DNA of 64,000 bases, from positions 243,205 to 307,204 of the forward strand of contig CP098402.1 of NCBI GenBank assembly GCA_025916675.1, given 5' to 3'. The number at the start of each line of letters is the position of its first letter. Position 1 is the stretch's first letter. The notes below the pieces were generated by a model. It made no database searches and was not told the origin of the DNA. It was given only the letters and a program-made list of their open reading frames with translations. The stretch comes from Phycisphaera sp. (GTDB taxonomy: Bacteria > Planctomycetota > Phycisphaerae > Phycisphaerales > UBA1924). Below are positions 26,248 through 37,107 of this stretch, one piece after another. The translations under genes were made by a program, and so were the position numbers.

Positions 26248-28011
26248 TCAATCAGCCGTTCGCACGTCGGCGATCTCGCCGCGCACCGAACGGCGACCGC
26301 GGTACTCTTCGACCCTGGGCGTGATCACCACGTCCAGGGTCGTTCCGTTCTTGATCTTCTCGGCGTGGCGGCCCCAGCCCCAGCCGACGAGCTTGAGCGT
26401 TGAGCCCGCGTCGTCGCGCACGAACATCGACAGGTGGGCGCTGCTCGAACCCATGAGCGTCGGCGGCTGGGACACGTGAATGCCCCGCAGCCGCAACCGG
26501 GGGGTCGGGTTGCCGCGCCCGAACGGTCCGAGCTTTTCCAGCGTCAGTATGCCCTTCTCGTCGAGCTCGTGCAGCCCCGCGTCGGCGTCGATTCGGACCT
26601 CGGGTGTCAGGTCTTCAACGGTCAATCGCGAATTCGCATGTGCGACCATCGCCTCGATAAAAGCCCCGAGTCGATCGGACGACACGCGCAACCCGATCGC
26701 CGCGTCGTGGCCGCCGAAGCCTTCGACATGATCCGCGCACGCGTGTACAGCGCCGTGCAGGTTGAAGCCCGAGATGCTGCGCCCGGATCCCTTGCACACG
26801 TCCGCGTCGCGCTGCATCAGGATCGTCGGCCGCCCGAACCGCTCGACCAGCCGCGAGCACGCGATGCCAATAACGCCCGGGTGCCAATCCTCGTGCGCGA
26901 GCACGATGGCCCGGTGCTCATCCCGATCCATACCCAGCCGCACGACTTCTTCGCACGCCTGCTCGACGATCCGCTTCTCGATCGCCTGCCGCTGCTGGTT
27001 CAATTCGTCCATCGTGTCGCAAATGGCCGCGATCCGATCCTCGTCGCCCGTGGTCAGCAACTCGATCGCCTCACCCGCGTCGGCCACCCGTCCCAGCGCG
27101 TTGATGCGCGGCCCGAGGCGGAACCCAAGGTCGCCCACGCCCACCGGCCGATTCTCACGCACGCACCGCCCGGCCAGCGTCGCCAGCCCGCGAATCCGCG
27201 TCCGCCGCATCAACGCCAGCCCGTGCGTGACGATGATCCGGTTCTCGTCGATCAGCGGCGATACGTCCGCGACGGTTCCCAGCGCAGCCAGCGGCAGCAG
27301 GTCCAGCAGCAACGCCCGGGGCCCCGGTGCCGCCCGGCCGCCCTCGCCCGCCATTGTCGCCATCCGCCACGCTAGCTTGAACGCCACGCCCGCCCCGCAC
27401 AGCCCCGCGAACGGGTAGGCCGAGTCGGGCCGCCCAGGGTGTACCACGGCGTCGGCCTTCGGGAGCTCGTCGGCGGTGGCGGGGGGGTTGTGATGGTCGG
27501 TCACGATCAGCCGTACGCCCAATTCCCGGGCCCGCGTGGCCGGCTCGTTGGCGGTGATCCCGCAGTCCACCGTCACGATGACCCCGGCTCCGTCGGAGGC
27601 CAGCTTCTCGATCGCGTGGACATGCACGCCGTAGCCGTCCCGAAGGCGGTGGGGCACGAAGTGTACCAGCCTCGCATCGGGGCAGAGTTCGCGGATGATG
27701 TGGTGCAGGATGGCCGATCCGGTCGTCCCATCGACGTCGTAATCGCCATAGATCGCGATTACCTCGCCCGCCCGCCCGGCCTCCAGCAGCATCTCGGCGG
27801 CCTTGTCCAGGTCCGGGATGCCCGAGGGGTCGTGCAGCCCGGTCAGCTTGGGCTCCAGGCTCGCCGCGTCGAGGTGGGGCCGCCCCGCCAGCACCCGGGC
27901 CACCAGAGGCGGCAGCGAGGCGTCCAGAGGCCCAGTGGGCTCTGGCAGCCGCCATCGCTTGGTCAGGCCACGAAGGTTGGTGGCCGCGTCGGATGGGGCG
28001 GTGGGGGGCAT
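26248..28011 (-). CDS. recJ: Single-stranded-DNA-specific exonuclease RecJ
   Basis: A 587-residue 5'-3' exonuclease of the DHH phosphoesterase family, used in recombination and mismatch repair. The motifs are in order: IYGDYDVDGTTGSAILHHI (motif I), VTVDCGITANEPA, the DHH motif in VTDHHNPPAT, and the DHHA1 part GSGRSISGFNLHGAV, followed by the OB-fold end FGRGNPTPRLRLRG. The length is normal. ATG 28011 faces the cobalamin adenosyltransferase gene across 17 bases, so the two genes share a very compact divergent promoter region. Confidence 0.95.
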   Translation of the reverse strand: MPPTAPSDAATNLRGLTKRWRLPEPTGPLDASLPPLVARVLAGRPHLDAASLEPKLTGLHDPSGIPDLDKAAEMLLEAGRAGEVIAIYGDYDVDGTTGSAILHHIIRELCPDARLVHFVPHRLRDGYGVHVHAIEKLASDGAGVIVTVDCGITANEPATRARELGVRLIVTDHHNPPATADELPKADAVVHPGRPDSAYPFAGLCGAGVAFKLAWRMATMAGEGGRAAPGPRALLLDLLPLAALGTVADVSPLIDENRIIVTHGLALMRRTRIRGLATLAGRCVRENRPVGVGDLGFRLGPRINALGRVADAGEAIELLTTGDEDRIAAICDTMDELNQQRQAIEKRIVEQACEEVVRLGMDRDEHRAIVLAHEDWHPGVIGIACSRLVERFGRPTILMQRDADVCKGSGRSISGFNLHGAVHACADHVEGFGGHDAAIGLRVSSDRLGAFIEAMVAHANSRLTVEDLTPEVRIDADAGLHELDEKGILTLEKLGPFGRGNPTPRLRLRGIHVSQPPTLMGSSSAHLSMFVRDDAGSTLKLVGWGWGRHAEKIKNGTTLDVVITPRVEEYRGRRSVRGEIADVRTAD

Positions 28012-28028
28012 GGCCGTAGACTAGCCGG

Positions 28029-28622
28029 ATGGTTAAGCTCAACAAGATCTATACCCGCACCGGCGACGACGGCACCACCGGTCTAGGAGACGGCTCCCGC
28101 GTGCCCAAGGCCGATCCTCGCGTGGAGGCCTATGGCACCACCGACGAGGCCAACGCCGCCCTGGGCCTGGCCGTCATCGCCTGCAAGGACGCCGGCCAGC
28201 CCGCCGCGGGGTTCGTGTCCATCCTCGAGTCCCTCCAGCACGACCTGTTCGATTGCGGGGCCGACCTCTGCACGCCGATCAAGGACGATGGCAAGGAGAG
28301 CGAACGCCTCCGGGTCATCCCCAGCCAGATCGATCGCCTGGAGGCCCTCATCGACCGCTTCAACGAAGACCTCGAGCCCCTCACCAGCTTCGTGCTGCCC
28401 GGGGGCACGCCCGCCGCAGCCGGCTTGCATCTGGCCCGGACCATCGTGAGGCGGGCCGAACGCCTGGCCACGGCCACCCTGGAAGCCGAGCCCGACGAAA
28501 CGAATGCCAACGTAATCCGATACCTCAACAGGCTGAGCGACCTGCTGTTCGTGCTGGGTCGTATTGCCAACCCCACCGGCGACGTGCTGTGGAAGCCCGG
28601 CGCGAATCGAGACTCTCACTAG
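28029..28622 (+). CDS. ATP:cob(I)alamin adenosyltransferase (PduO type)
   Basis: A 197-residue enzyme that transfers the adenosyl group from ATP to cob(I)alamin to make coenzyme B12. The ATP-binding N-terminus KIYTRTGDDGTTGLGDGSRV is diagnostic of the PduO family. The rest is the expected helical bundle, with VEAYGTTDEANAALG, LPGGTPAAAGLHLARTIVRRAERL and YLNRLSDLLFVLGRIAN. It heads a plus-strand operon with the SpoIIE phosphatase and a small membrane protein. Confidence 0.94.
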   Translation: MVKLNKIYTRTGDDGTTGLGDGSRVPKADPRVEAYGTTDEANAALGLAVIACKDAGQPAAGFVSILESLQHDLFDCGADLCTPIKDDGKESERLRVIPSQIDRLEALIDRFNEDLEPLTSFVLPGGTPAAAGLHLARTIVRRAERLATATLEAEPDETNANVIRYLNRLSDLLFVLGRIANPTGDVLWKPGANRDSH

Positions 28623-28639
28623 CGAACCAAGACACCAAC

Positions 28640-30073
28640 ATGGCCACCGCCAACTTCACAAGCGAGTTCGCACAGGAGTTCGACGTCGAGACGGGGCAAC
28701 TGCTGCGCCGGCGGTTCTTGTGGTTTCTGGGGTTCAATCTCGCGTTCTGGGCGATTGGCTTATTCGCCGTGCTGATGTTCTGGGGCGAGTTCTCGAAAGC
28801 ACCGTTGTCCACACGCGTGTGGACCTTCATCATCGCTGGCGTCGACATCTCCGTGTATGTCTGGTTCTTCCGCCGCGTGCTGCGTAGCCGCCCCGACAAG
28901 CCCGCGATCCTCCAACTCACGCGCATACTCCTGCTCTACGTCGGCACGATCGGGCTCGCCCAGTACTTCCTGGAAGTTCCAGGAACGAGTTTTGCCATCG
29001 CGGGCTTCCCGGGGGCAACGCTCAACTTCGGCATGGCGTTCTTCTTCGCGTGCCTGTTCTTGCCCTGGTCGCCCAAGGAGGTCTACCACACCATCGGCGT
29101 GGTGCTCGCCCTCCACGCCGTCGTGCTAATGGCGGTCAACCTCCCGCCGAACGCGAACTGGTTCTGGTTGATCTTCTTCCCATTCTTCGTCGGGCCCGGC
29201 TTCGCCGTTTGTGCTGTCAAGCACTCCGCCCGCATGCGTAGCTTCAAGATGCGGTTCCTCTCGGCCCGCTACGGCGAGGTCCGCCGCGAGATGACCGACG
29301 CCCGCCGCATCCACGAGGACCTCTTCCCCGAGCCTCGCGACGTGGGGGACATGGTCTTCCGCTACACCTACCAGCCCATGCGCCAGATCGGCGGCGACTT
29401 CCTCTTCTTCCACGAGAGCCCGGGCATCGAGGGCCGCGTACCCGTCAACGTCGTGCTCATCGACGTCACCGGCCACGGCTTGGCCGCCGCACTCACGGTC
29501 AATCGTTTGCACGGCGAGCTCGAACGCATCTTCGCCGAGAACCCACACGCCGAGCCGGGCCACGTGCTGGGGTTGCTCAACCGCTACGTCCATCTCACCC
29601 TCGCCCAGCACAGCATCTACGCGTCGGCCGTCTGCCTGCGCATCGACCCGACCACCAACGAGCTCACCTACGCGAACGCCGGCCACCCACCCATGTTCCT
29701 GCGCGGTGTTGACGGCACCATCGAAGAGCTCGACTCGACCGCCATCGTGCTCGGTGCTTGCCTGCCCGAGGACTTCCACGCCGACCCGCAGGCCCATACC
29801 TTCATGCCGGGCGACATGCTCATCGCCTACACCGACGGCGCGATGGAGGCCCGCAACGACAAGGGCAAATGCATCGGCCGCCAGTGGCTCACCGCCATGA
29901 TCGCCGCGGCGAACTGCGAGCCAGGCGACTGGCCCCGCCGCATCATCGGCGAGCTCGACACCCGCCGCCACGGCGTGCCCGAAGACGACACGCTGGTCAT
30001 CGAGGTCCAGCGGCGGCTGGCAACCGATGCGCCGACCCAAGAGGCCGCCGAGGGCAGAAGGCAGCATGTCTGA
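28640..30073 (+). CDS. Membrane PP2C/SpoIIE-type serine phosphatase
   Basis: A 477-residue protein. The first ~200 residues hold six transmembrane helices (FLGFNLAFWAIGLFAVLMFW through WFWLIFFPFFVGPGFAVCAV). After a short coiled linker there is an RsbU/SpoIIE phosphatase domain with PMRQIGGDFLFF, VLIDVTGHGLAAAL, LTYANAGHPPMFL and IAYTDGAMEARND, whose Asp residues bind the metals. Such enzymes dephosphorylate anti-sigma-factor antagonists; a STAS protein is encoded at 52472, but a link is not shown. It starts 17 bases after the adenosyltransferase stop and overlaps the next gene by eight bases. Confidence 0.9.
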   Translation: MATANFTSEFAQEFDVETGQLLRRRFLWFLGFNLAFWAIGLFAVLMFWGEFSKAPLSTRVWTFIIAGVDISVYVWFFRRVLRSRPDKPAILQLTRILLLYVGTIGLAQYFLEVPGTSFAIAGFPGATLNFGMAFFFACLFLPWSPKEVYHTIGVVLALHAVVLMAVNLPPNANWFWLIFFPFFVGPGFAVCAVKHSARMRSFKMRFLSARYGEVRREMTDARRIHEDLFPEPRDVGDMVFRYTYQPMRQIGGDFLFFHESPGIEGRVPVNVVLIDVTGHGLAAALTVNRLHGELERIFAENPHAEPGHVLGLLNRYVHLTLAQHSIYASAVCLRIDPTTNELTYANAGHPPMFLRGVDGTIEELDSTAIVLGACLPEDFHADPQAHTFMPGDMLIAYTDGAMEARNDKGKCIGRQWLTAMIAAANCEPGDWPRRIIGELDTRRHGVPEDDTLVIEVQRRLATDAPTQEAAEGRRQHV

Positions 30074-30392
30074 GGCCACCGACCCGCCTCCGGTGCCGGC
30101 CTGCACGCGCGTGTACGTGCTCGCGCCGTGGATCATCTCCGCCATTAGCGCCCCTGTCGCACTCATCGCGCTGGCTTTCCGCGCGGGCGGCTCGGCATTC
30201 TTCTTGACTTCGTACGGCCTGCTCATGCTGGCCATCGGCGTGCCCGCGGGCATCGTGTCTGCCCGCGTGGCGTACGTCGCGGCGGTCCACGCCGGCGGGT
30301 GCAACGGCCGCCGCGTCGCCGCACGGTACTTCCTGTGTGCCATCCTGCTGGTTGCCGCGGCCATGGCGGTGATGCTGCCGGTGCTCGGCTAG
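30066..30392 (+). CDS. Small polytopic membrane protein
   Basis: A 108-residue protein with about three transmembrane helices (YVLAPWIISAISAPVALIALAF, SAFFLTSYGLLMLAIGVPAG, FLCAILLVAAAMAVMLPVL). ATG 30066 overlaps the end of the SpoIIE phosphatase gene by eight bases, which points to translational coupling. No family is recognised; it may be a partner of the membrane phosphatase. Confidence 0.7.
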   Translation: MSEATDPPPVPACTRVYVLAPWIISAISAPVALIALAFRAGGSAFFLTSYGLLMLAIGVPAGIVSARVAYVAAVHAGGCNGRRVAARYFLCAILLVAAAMAVMLPVLG

Positions 30393-30465
30393 CTCGAAGC
30401 CCGCATTGCACGCCCAAACCCCTCGCCACCGGGTGCGAAGGAGCACCCAGCAAAGGAGCCCGCCC

Positions 30466-30669
30466 ATGCCCTACGTCAACGTCCGCATCACCCCCGCCGC
30501 CTCGCGCGACCAGAAGGCCCAGATCATCGCCGAGATCACCGATACTCTGGCCCGCGTGCTCGACAAACGCCCCGAGTCCACCCACATCGTCATCGACGAG
30601 GTCGACGAGCAGAACTGGGGCTTCGCGGGCGTGCCAACGGACGTGTACCGGGCTGGACATTCCGAGTGA
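30466..30669 (+). CDS. 4-oxalocrotonate tautomerase-family protein
   Basis: A 67-residue tautomerase. It begins MPYVNVRI, so Met removal would expose the catalytic Pro-1. The sequence then follows the family pattern, with a helix RDQKAQIIAEITDTLARVL, the strand THIVIDEVDEQNWGFAG and a short end. AAGGAG seven bases before ATG 30466 is a strong Shine-Dalgarno. The family handles enol-keto tautomerisation of small acids; the substrate here is unknown. Its stop abuts the stop of thiG on the other strand. Confidence 0.88.
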   Translation: MPYVNVRITPAASRDQKAQIIAEITDTLARVLDKRPESTHIVIDEVDEQNWGFAGVPTDVYRAGHSE

Positions 30670-31530
30670 TCACTCCCCCGGAATATAACTAATCGCCCCC
30701 TCGAACGGGCTGCTCGCCGTCGCGTGCAGCTTCTTTTCGATGCGGCCGCTGCGATAGCTCAGGTACCCCGCCTCCAGCGCCATGCGCATCGCGTGGGCCA
30801 TCGCCACCGGGTCCTTCGCGTGCGCGATGGCGGTGTTCAGCAGCACGCCGTCGGCTCCCAGCTCCATCGCGACCGCCACGTCGCTCGCGCTGCCCACGCC
30901 CGCGTCGACGATCACGGGATAGTCCGGGTCGTTCTCCTTGAGCGCCTCTAGACACAGCACGATGTTGGCCTGGTTGACCACGCCCCGCCCACTGCCGATC
31001 GGGCTGCCCGCCGGCATCACGCTGGCCGCGCCCAGATCCTTCAGCCGCTTGGCCACGATCGGGTCGTCGCTCGAGTACACCAGCACCTTGAAGCCATCGT
31101 CGACGAGCGTCTTGGTCGCCTCGATCGTGCCCACAGGGTCGGGCAGCAGCGTGCGCTTGTCGCCCAGCACCTCCAGCTTCACCCAGTCCTGCCCCGTGTT
31201 GTCGATCTGGCTCAGCAGCTCGCGCCCCAGCCGCGCCACACGCACGGCGTCATCGGCCGTGAAGCACCCCGCCGTGTTGGGCAGGATGGTGTACTTCCCG
31301 GTGTCGACATAGTCCAGCAGGCTCTCACCCTTCTCGTTCACCAGCCGCTCGCGCCGCACCGCCACCGTCACCACGCGGCAGCCGCTGGCCTCCAGGGCCC
31401 GCTGCATCAGGTCATAGCTCGCGTACTTGCCCGTGCCCACAAACAGGCGGCTGTCCACCGTCCGGCCGGCGATCGTCAGGGGGTTGATGAGGCTGGAGGC
31501 GTCGGTGGATACGGGGCTAGTCGCGGTCAT
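30670..31530 (-). CDS. thiG: Thiazole synthase
   Basis: A 286-residue TIM-barrel enzyme that makes the thiazole phosphate of thiamine from DXP, ThiS-thiocarboxylate and dehydroglycine. The motifs are [35 protein letters not shown], the catalytic Lys in [24 protein letters not shown] and [25 protein letters not shown]. It is about 25 residues longer than average at the N-terminus. ATG 31530 is the likely start; a TTG at 31536 is possible. thiS, thiF and thiO are not nearby, and no TPP riboswitch was seen upstream. Confidence 0.94.
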   Translation of the reverse strand: MTATSPVSTDASSLINPLTIAGRTVDSRLFVGTGKYASYDLMQRALEASGCRVVTVAVRRERLVNEKGESLLDYVDTGKYTILPNTAGCFTADDAVRVARLGRELLSQIDNTGQDWVKLEVLGDKRTLLPDPVGTIEATKTLVDDGFKVLVYSSDDPIVAKRLKDLGAASVMPAGSPIGSGRGVVNQANIVLCLEALKENDPDYPVIVDAGVGSASDVAVAMELGADGVLLNTAIAHAKDPVAMAHAMRMALEAGYLSYRSGRIEKKLHATASSPFEGAISYIPGE

Positions 31531-31703
31531 CTCCAAGGGTAGGTGCGGGCACAGGGCCCCTCATTTCGTCCGATAGCCCATCACTTGTCCTCGGCGTTCG
31601 CGTTTGCTCAGCAAGCCCAAGCCCGAACCCCCCGAACGCCGATCGTGTACCGTTGGGATCGCCCCGGCTCGGATGCGGGGGTCGCCACCAGGAGATTCGG
31701 TAT

Positions 31704-33542
<1,839 letters not shown>

Positions 33543-33651
33543 GTCCGGTTCGATTCGGGCATTTGTACACGTTCACCCACAATCGGGCCGACACTACCGA
33601 TCGGAGTAGGAGTCGCCTGTCGCGTCTGATTGCACGCCTATTGACAACGCT

Positions 33652-34293
33652 ATGCCCACCCCACCCAATCGCACCAAGATCGAAGCCGCCGCACCTTCAC
33701 TTCCCGTCGAGGTCTTCGCCCACGACACCCCCGGCACCCGCCTAGACACCACTCGTCTCTCGATTCGCCCCGCGACGCCCGCCGATACCGGCCCGTTCGA
33801 GTCGGCCATCGATGCTCTGATCGCGTCGGGCGATGGCGCCAGCGGCGTCAACCTGCCCGGCGAGCAAGCACGCCAGATCGTCAAACGCCAACTGGACCTG
33901 ACCGCCAAGGGGTTGCGCACCGGGGGTGCCCTCCGCCGGGCCATCTTCGATCGCAACGACGGTGAGCAGACCGTCCTTGGCGCGTGCAACCTCATCACCA
34001 TCGAACGCGGCCTCGAGTGGTACGCCGAGCTCGCATTCTGGCTCACCCCCGATGCGCGGGGCAAGGGCATCGCTCGCGAGGCTTGTGCCGCCGTCACCGA
34101 GCACGCGCTCAACGACCTGCCCAAGGGCCTCGGTGTTGCCTCGGTTCGCGCGTACGTCCAGCCGGACAACACACGCGCCCAGGCGCTGCTCTCAGGAATC
34201 GGTTTCGTCCACCAGCCCGAAACCCAGGAGCACAAGATTACCGGGGGCCACCACCGCACCCACGAACTCTGGTGCCTTACGCTCAGCGAATAA
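33652..34293 (+). CDS. RimJ/RimL-type GNAT acetyltransferase
   Basis: A 213-residue GNAT protein resembling ribosomal-protein or small-amine acetyltransferases. The order is RLSIRPATPADTGPFESAI at the start of the fold, AELAFWLTPDARGKGIAREA for the acetyl-CoA loop, and VQPDNTRAQALLSGIGFV for the final motif. The N-terminal 35 residues are an extension without clear structure. It stands alone between glmS and the convergent PTS operon. The substrate is unknown. Confidence 0.85.
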   Translation: MPTPPNRTKIEAAAPSLPVEVFAHDTPGTRLDTTRLSIRPATPADTGPFESAIDALIASGDGASGVNLPGEQARQIVKRQLDLTAKGLRTGGALRRAIFDRNDGEQTVLGACNLITIERGLEWYAELAFWLTPDARGKGIAREACAAVTEHALNDLPKGLGVASVRAYVQPDNTRAQALLSGIGFVHQPETQEHKITGGHHRTHELWCLTLSE

Positions 34294-34308
34294 CGGCCAC
34301 CATTCGGC

Positions 34309-36798
34309 CTACACGGCCACTTCTTCGCGCAAGCATGCCTCGATCGCCTGGCCGTCGGCGCAGCTTCCGAGCCGCTCGCGAAAACCCTCGTGCATCAGCC
34401 GGCGGGCGAGTGCTGCGAAGATCTTCAGATGTGCCGCGCCACCACCAGACGCTTCCCCGTCGGGCATCGCCAAAAGCAGCACCGTGTGCACGGGCTTCCC
34501 GTCCATGGCGTCCCAATCCACGGGCTCGGCCAGCCTCACCGCCGCAAGCGTCGGCCACCGAACCGCGGCGCACTTGCAGTGCGGCACCGCGAACCCGTGC
34601 CCGAGCCCCGTTGAGTACGCCGCTTCGCGCGCCCACACCGCTTCCTCGACAGCACGGGGCTTGTCCGTTCGACCAGAGATCCCAAGCAGGTCGACCACCG
34701 CTTTGATGGCCTCGGCCTTGCTGACCGCGTCGACGCCCACTTCGATGCACGCCCGATCAACAACCGCCGGCGCCTCCAATTCCGCGCGCCACGCAAAGTC
34801 CGCTAGCAGCCCACGCACCTCGTCGGCATGATCCAACTCGCACGCCCGACGCACCAGCTCCCGGCACCGCCCCGCATCCGCCTCATACACTGCCAGCTTG
34901 ATCGCACCAACGTCCCCGGGTCCAGCGCTGACCTCGTCCACTCCGAGCCCGAGCATCAGCGGCACGTTCTCAACGCGTCCTGCCATCTCGCCGCACACAC
35001 CCACCCACAACCCGGCCGCCTTCGCGTCGTTCACGATCCGCGTCAATACCCGCAAGAACGCCGGCTGTAACTCGTCGCACAGGCCCGCCACGCCCGGGTT
35101 CCCGCGGTCCGCCGCCATCCAATACTGGCACAGGTCGTTGGTGCCGATGCTCACGAAGTCCACGTGCGGCGCGAATCGATCGATGGATAACGCGACCGAA
35201 GGAACCTCGACCATCATCCCGATCTGGGTCCCGCTCCCGATTGTCTCCACGTGCTCACGGAACCACACCATCTCTCGTACGTTCGCCACCATCGGCACCA
35301 TGATCTTCACCGGCCGCCCATCGGCAACCGCCAGCATCGCCCGCAATTGCGCTCGCAACAGCTCGGGTTGTCGCTGGTAGAGCCGAACGCCGCGAATACC
35401 CAGGAACGGATTGTTTTCTTGGCCGGATCCGAGATACGGTGCAGGCTTGTCGCCGCCGATATCGAATGTTCGCAGGATCACCGGCTTGCCGCCCGCCGCC
35501 TCGATGACCGCCGAGTACACCTCGCGCTGCTCGTCCTCCGGTGGCGGTGCCTCGCGTTCGAGGTACATAAATTCCGTACGAAACAACCCAACCCCATCCG
35601 CGCCGTTGCGGATCGCCATTGCCACCTCAGCCGCATCAACAGCGGTCACACCAACCTCGACGAGCTGGCCGTCGACCGTTCTGGCGGGCTGGCAGACGAC
35701 GGGCAACACCCTCGCGCGCCGCCGTTCGTCCACCCATCGCTCGCGTTCGTAAAACCTACGGACCTCTTGGTTCACGGGCGAGATCACGAATCCGCCATCC
35801 CCATCGACAACGGCGGTGTCACCTGGGTGGACGACCGCCGGCGCGCCCGCCACGTCGATCACGCATGGCAGCCCCATGCCGCGTGCCAGGATCATCGTGT
35901 GCGACGTCCGCCCGACGCCTCCGAGCACCAGCCCTCGCAAGTGCCCACGATCCAATGCCAGCAACTGATTCGCCGTCAGCATCTCGGCGAACACCACTGA
36001 GCCCTGCTCCAAGGCCGGGCACGCCGCCGCCATCGACCCGGGCAACAACCGTTCGACGAGCTGCATGGCAATGTCGATCACGTCGATCGCGCGCTCCTGC
36101 ACGTACGCGCTCCGCACGCCGCGCAGTTTTGACGCCATCTCCTCGGCCGCCCCGACGACCGCCCGCGCCGCCGTCTCGCCCTCACGCACGCGAGACTCGA
36201 TCGCCGCCCACAACGCCGCATCACCCGCAATCTGCGCGTGCGCCCGCAGCAATGCCGCCTCGGTGGCGTCGTTCGATTCGGAAGATCGCCGTGCCAGTTC
36301 GTTCGAAGCAGAGTCCACCGCCCGGCGTGCGTCACCAAGTTCGGCATCAGGGCCGCGAGAGCCCGCGTCGAGTGCGGCCGCGGGCAACGACAGCCCACCC
36401 ACGCACACCGCCGTACCCATGCCCGCGCCACCGCCCGCCCCAACTCCCCGGATGTGCTCCACGCCCAGCATCCGCAACACCGGCGGCAGGCGGCATTCAC
36501 TACTGGCGACTGGCACGTGCTCGTCTTCGTGCAACCCTGTCTCGATCAATTCGCGCAGGGCTGCTATCGCGGTTGGAGCGTCTTGCCCGTCGGCGCGGAC
36601 CACGAAGCCATCCCCGCGCTGCAGATCGAGCCCCACGATCGACAGCACGCTCCGCGCGTCGGCCGATTCGCCATTCTCTCGCTCGATCACGATACTCGAC
36701 ACGAACCCCGCCGCCGCCTCAGCCAGCACGCTCGCCGGCCGGGCGTGCAGCCCGTTGGCCAGGCGGCACACGAAGCGATGCTCGGCCTTCGTCGCCAT
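34309..36798 (-). CDS. Fused PTS protein: HPr - Enzyme I - EIIA(Fru)
   Basis: An 829-residue multiphosphoryl transfer protein. HPr is at residues 1-90 with the phosphorylated His in NGLHARPAS. Enzyme I is at ~110-665 with the active-site His in GGVGRTSHTMILARG, the PEP-binding RTFDIGGDKPAPYL, GIRGVRLYQRQPELLRAQLRA and the Cys-acid motif VGVCGEMAG. A fructose/mannitol-type EIIA is at ~680-829, with its His in GFAVPHCK around residue 738. The protein can carry phosphate from PEP all the way to EIIB. ATG 36798 overlaps the EIIB stop by one base (TGATG), so translation is coupled. The domain order differs from FruB of enterobacteria. Confidence 0.93.
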   Translation of the reverse strand: MATKAEHRFVCRLANGLHARPASVLAEAAAGFVSSIVIERENGESADARSVLSIVGLDLQRGDGFVVRADGQDAPTAIAALRELIETGLHEDEHVPVASSECRLPPVLRMLGVEHIRGVGAGGGAGMGTAVCVGGLSLPAAALDAGSRGPDAELGDARRAVDSASNELARRSSESNDATEAALLRAHAQIAGDAALWAAIESRVREGETAARAVVGAAEEMASKLRGVRSAYVQERAIDVIDIAMQLVERLLPGSMAAACPALEQGSVVFAEMLTANQLLALDRGHLRGLVLGGVGRTSHTMILARGMGLPCVIDVAGAPAVVHPGDTAVVDGDGGFVISPVNQEVRRFYERERWVDERRRARVLPVVCQPARTVDGQLVEVGVTAVDAAEVAMAIRNGADGVGLFRTEFMYLEREAPPPEDEQREVYSAVIEAAGGKPVILRTFDIGGDKPAPYLGSGQENNPFLGIRGVRLYQRQPELLRAQLRAMLAVADGRPVKIMVPMVANVREMVWFREHVETIGSGTQIGMMVEVPSVALSIDRFAPHVDFVSIGTNDLCQYWMAADRGNPGVAGLCDELQPAFLRVLTRIVNDAKAAGLWVGVCGEMAGRVENVPLMLGLGVDEVSAGPGDVGAIKLAVYEADAGRCRELVRRACELDHADEVRGLLADFAWRAELEAPAVVDRACIEVGVDAVSKAEAIKAVVDLLGISGRTDKPRAVEEAVWAREAAYSTGLGHGFAVPHCKCAAVRWPTLAAVRLAEPVDWDAMDGKPVHTVLLLAMPDGEASGGGAAHLKIFAALARRLMHEGFRERLGSCADGQAIEACLREEVAV

Positions 36799-37097
36799 CA
36801 CCCACCCGCACGCGCCAGCAGCGCCTCGGGCTTCTTGATCGCCTCGGACACGCTCGCCTGGATGATCTTCTTGCCCTCGAACCGTTCCTTCTGTTCCACC
36901 TCGATGTCTACCGCGAAGATCACGACGTCCGCATCGGCGATGGCCTGAGCGCTAAGCTCGTTCTCGATCCCCATCGAGCCCTGCGTCTCGACGCGGATTT
37001 CATGGCCGGCCCGCTTGGCAAACGTCTCGATCTGCTCGGCGGCCATGTAGGTGTGCGCAATACCCGTCGGGCAGGCCGTAACGGCAACAATCTTCAT
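36798..37097 (-). CDS. PTS fructose-type EIIB
   Basis: A 99-residue stand-alone EIIB. The phosphorylated Cys is in VTACPTGIAHTYMAA at residue 9, the hallmark of the fructose family. It ends with KKIIQASVSEAIKKPEAL. It takes phosphate from the EIIA of the downstream fused protein and passes it to sugar bound by EIIC. ATG 37097 has GGAG upstream. It lies 10 bases after the EIIC gene and overlaps the fused gene by one base. Confidence 0.93.
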   Translation of the reverse strand: MKIVAVTACPTGIAHTYMAAEQIETFAKRAGHEIRVETQGSMGIENELSAQAIADADVVIFAVDIEVEQKERFEGKKIIQASVSEAIKKPEALLARAGG

Positions 37098-37107
37098 ACC
37101 GAGTCTC

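Noticed and set aside
31537-31703. A glmS ribozyme or TPP riboswitch between thiG and glmS
   Set aside because: The 170-base gap lacks the conserved cores of either element. These are common expectations for these genes, but no pattern supports them here.
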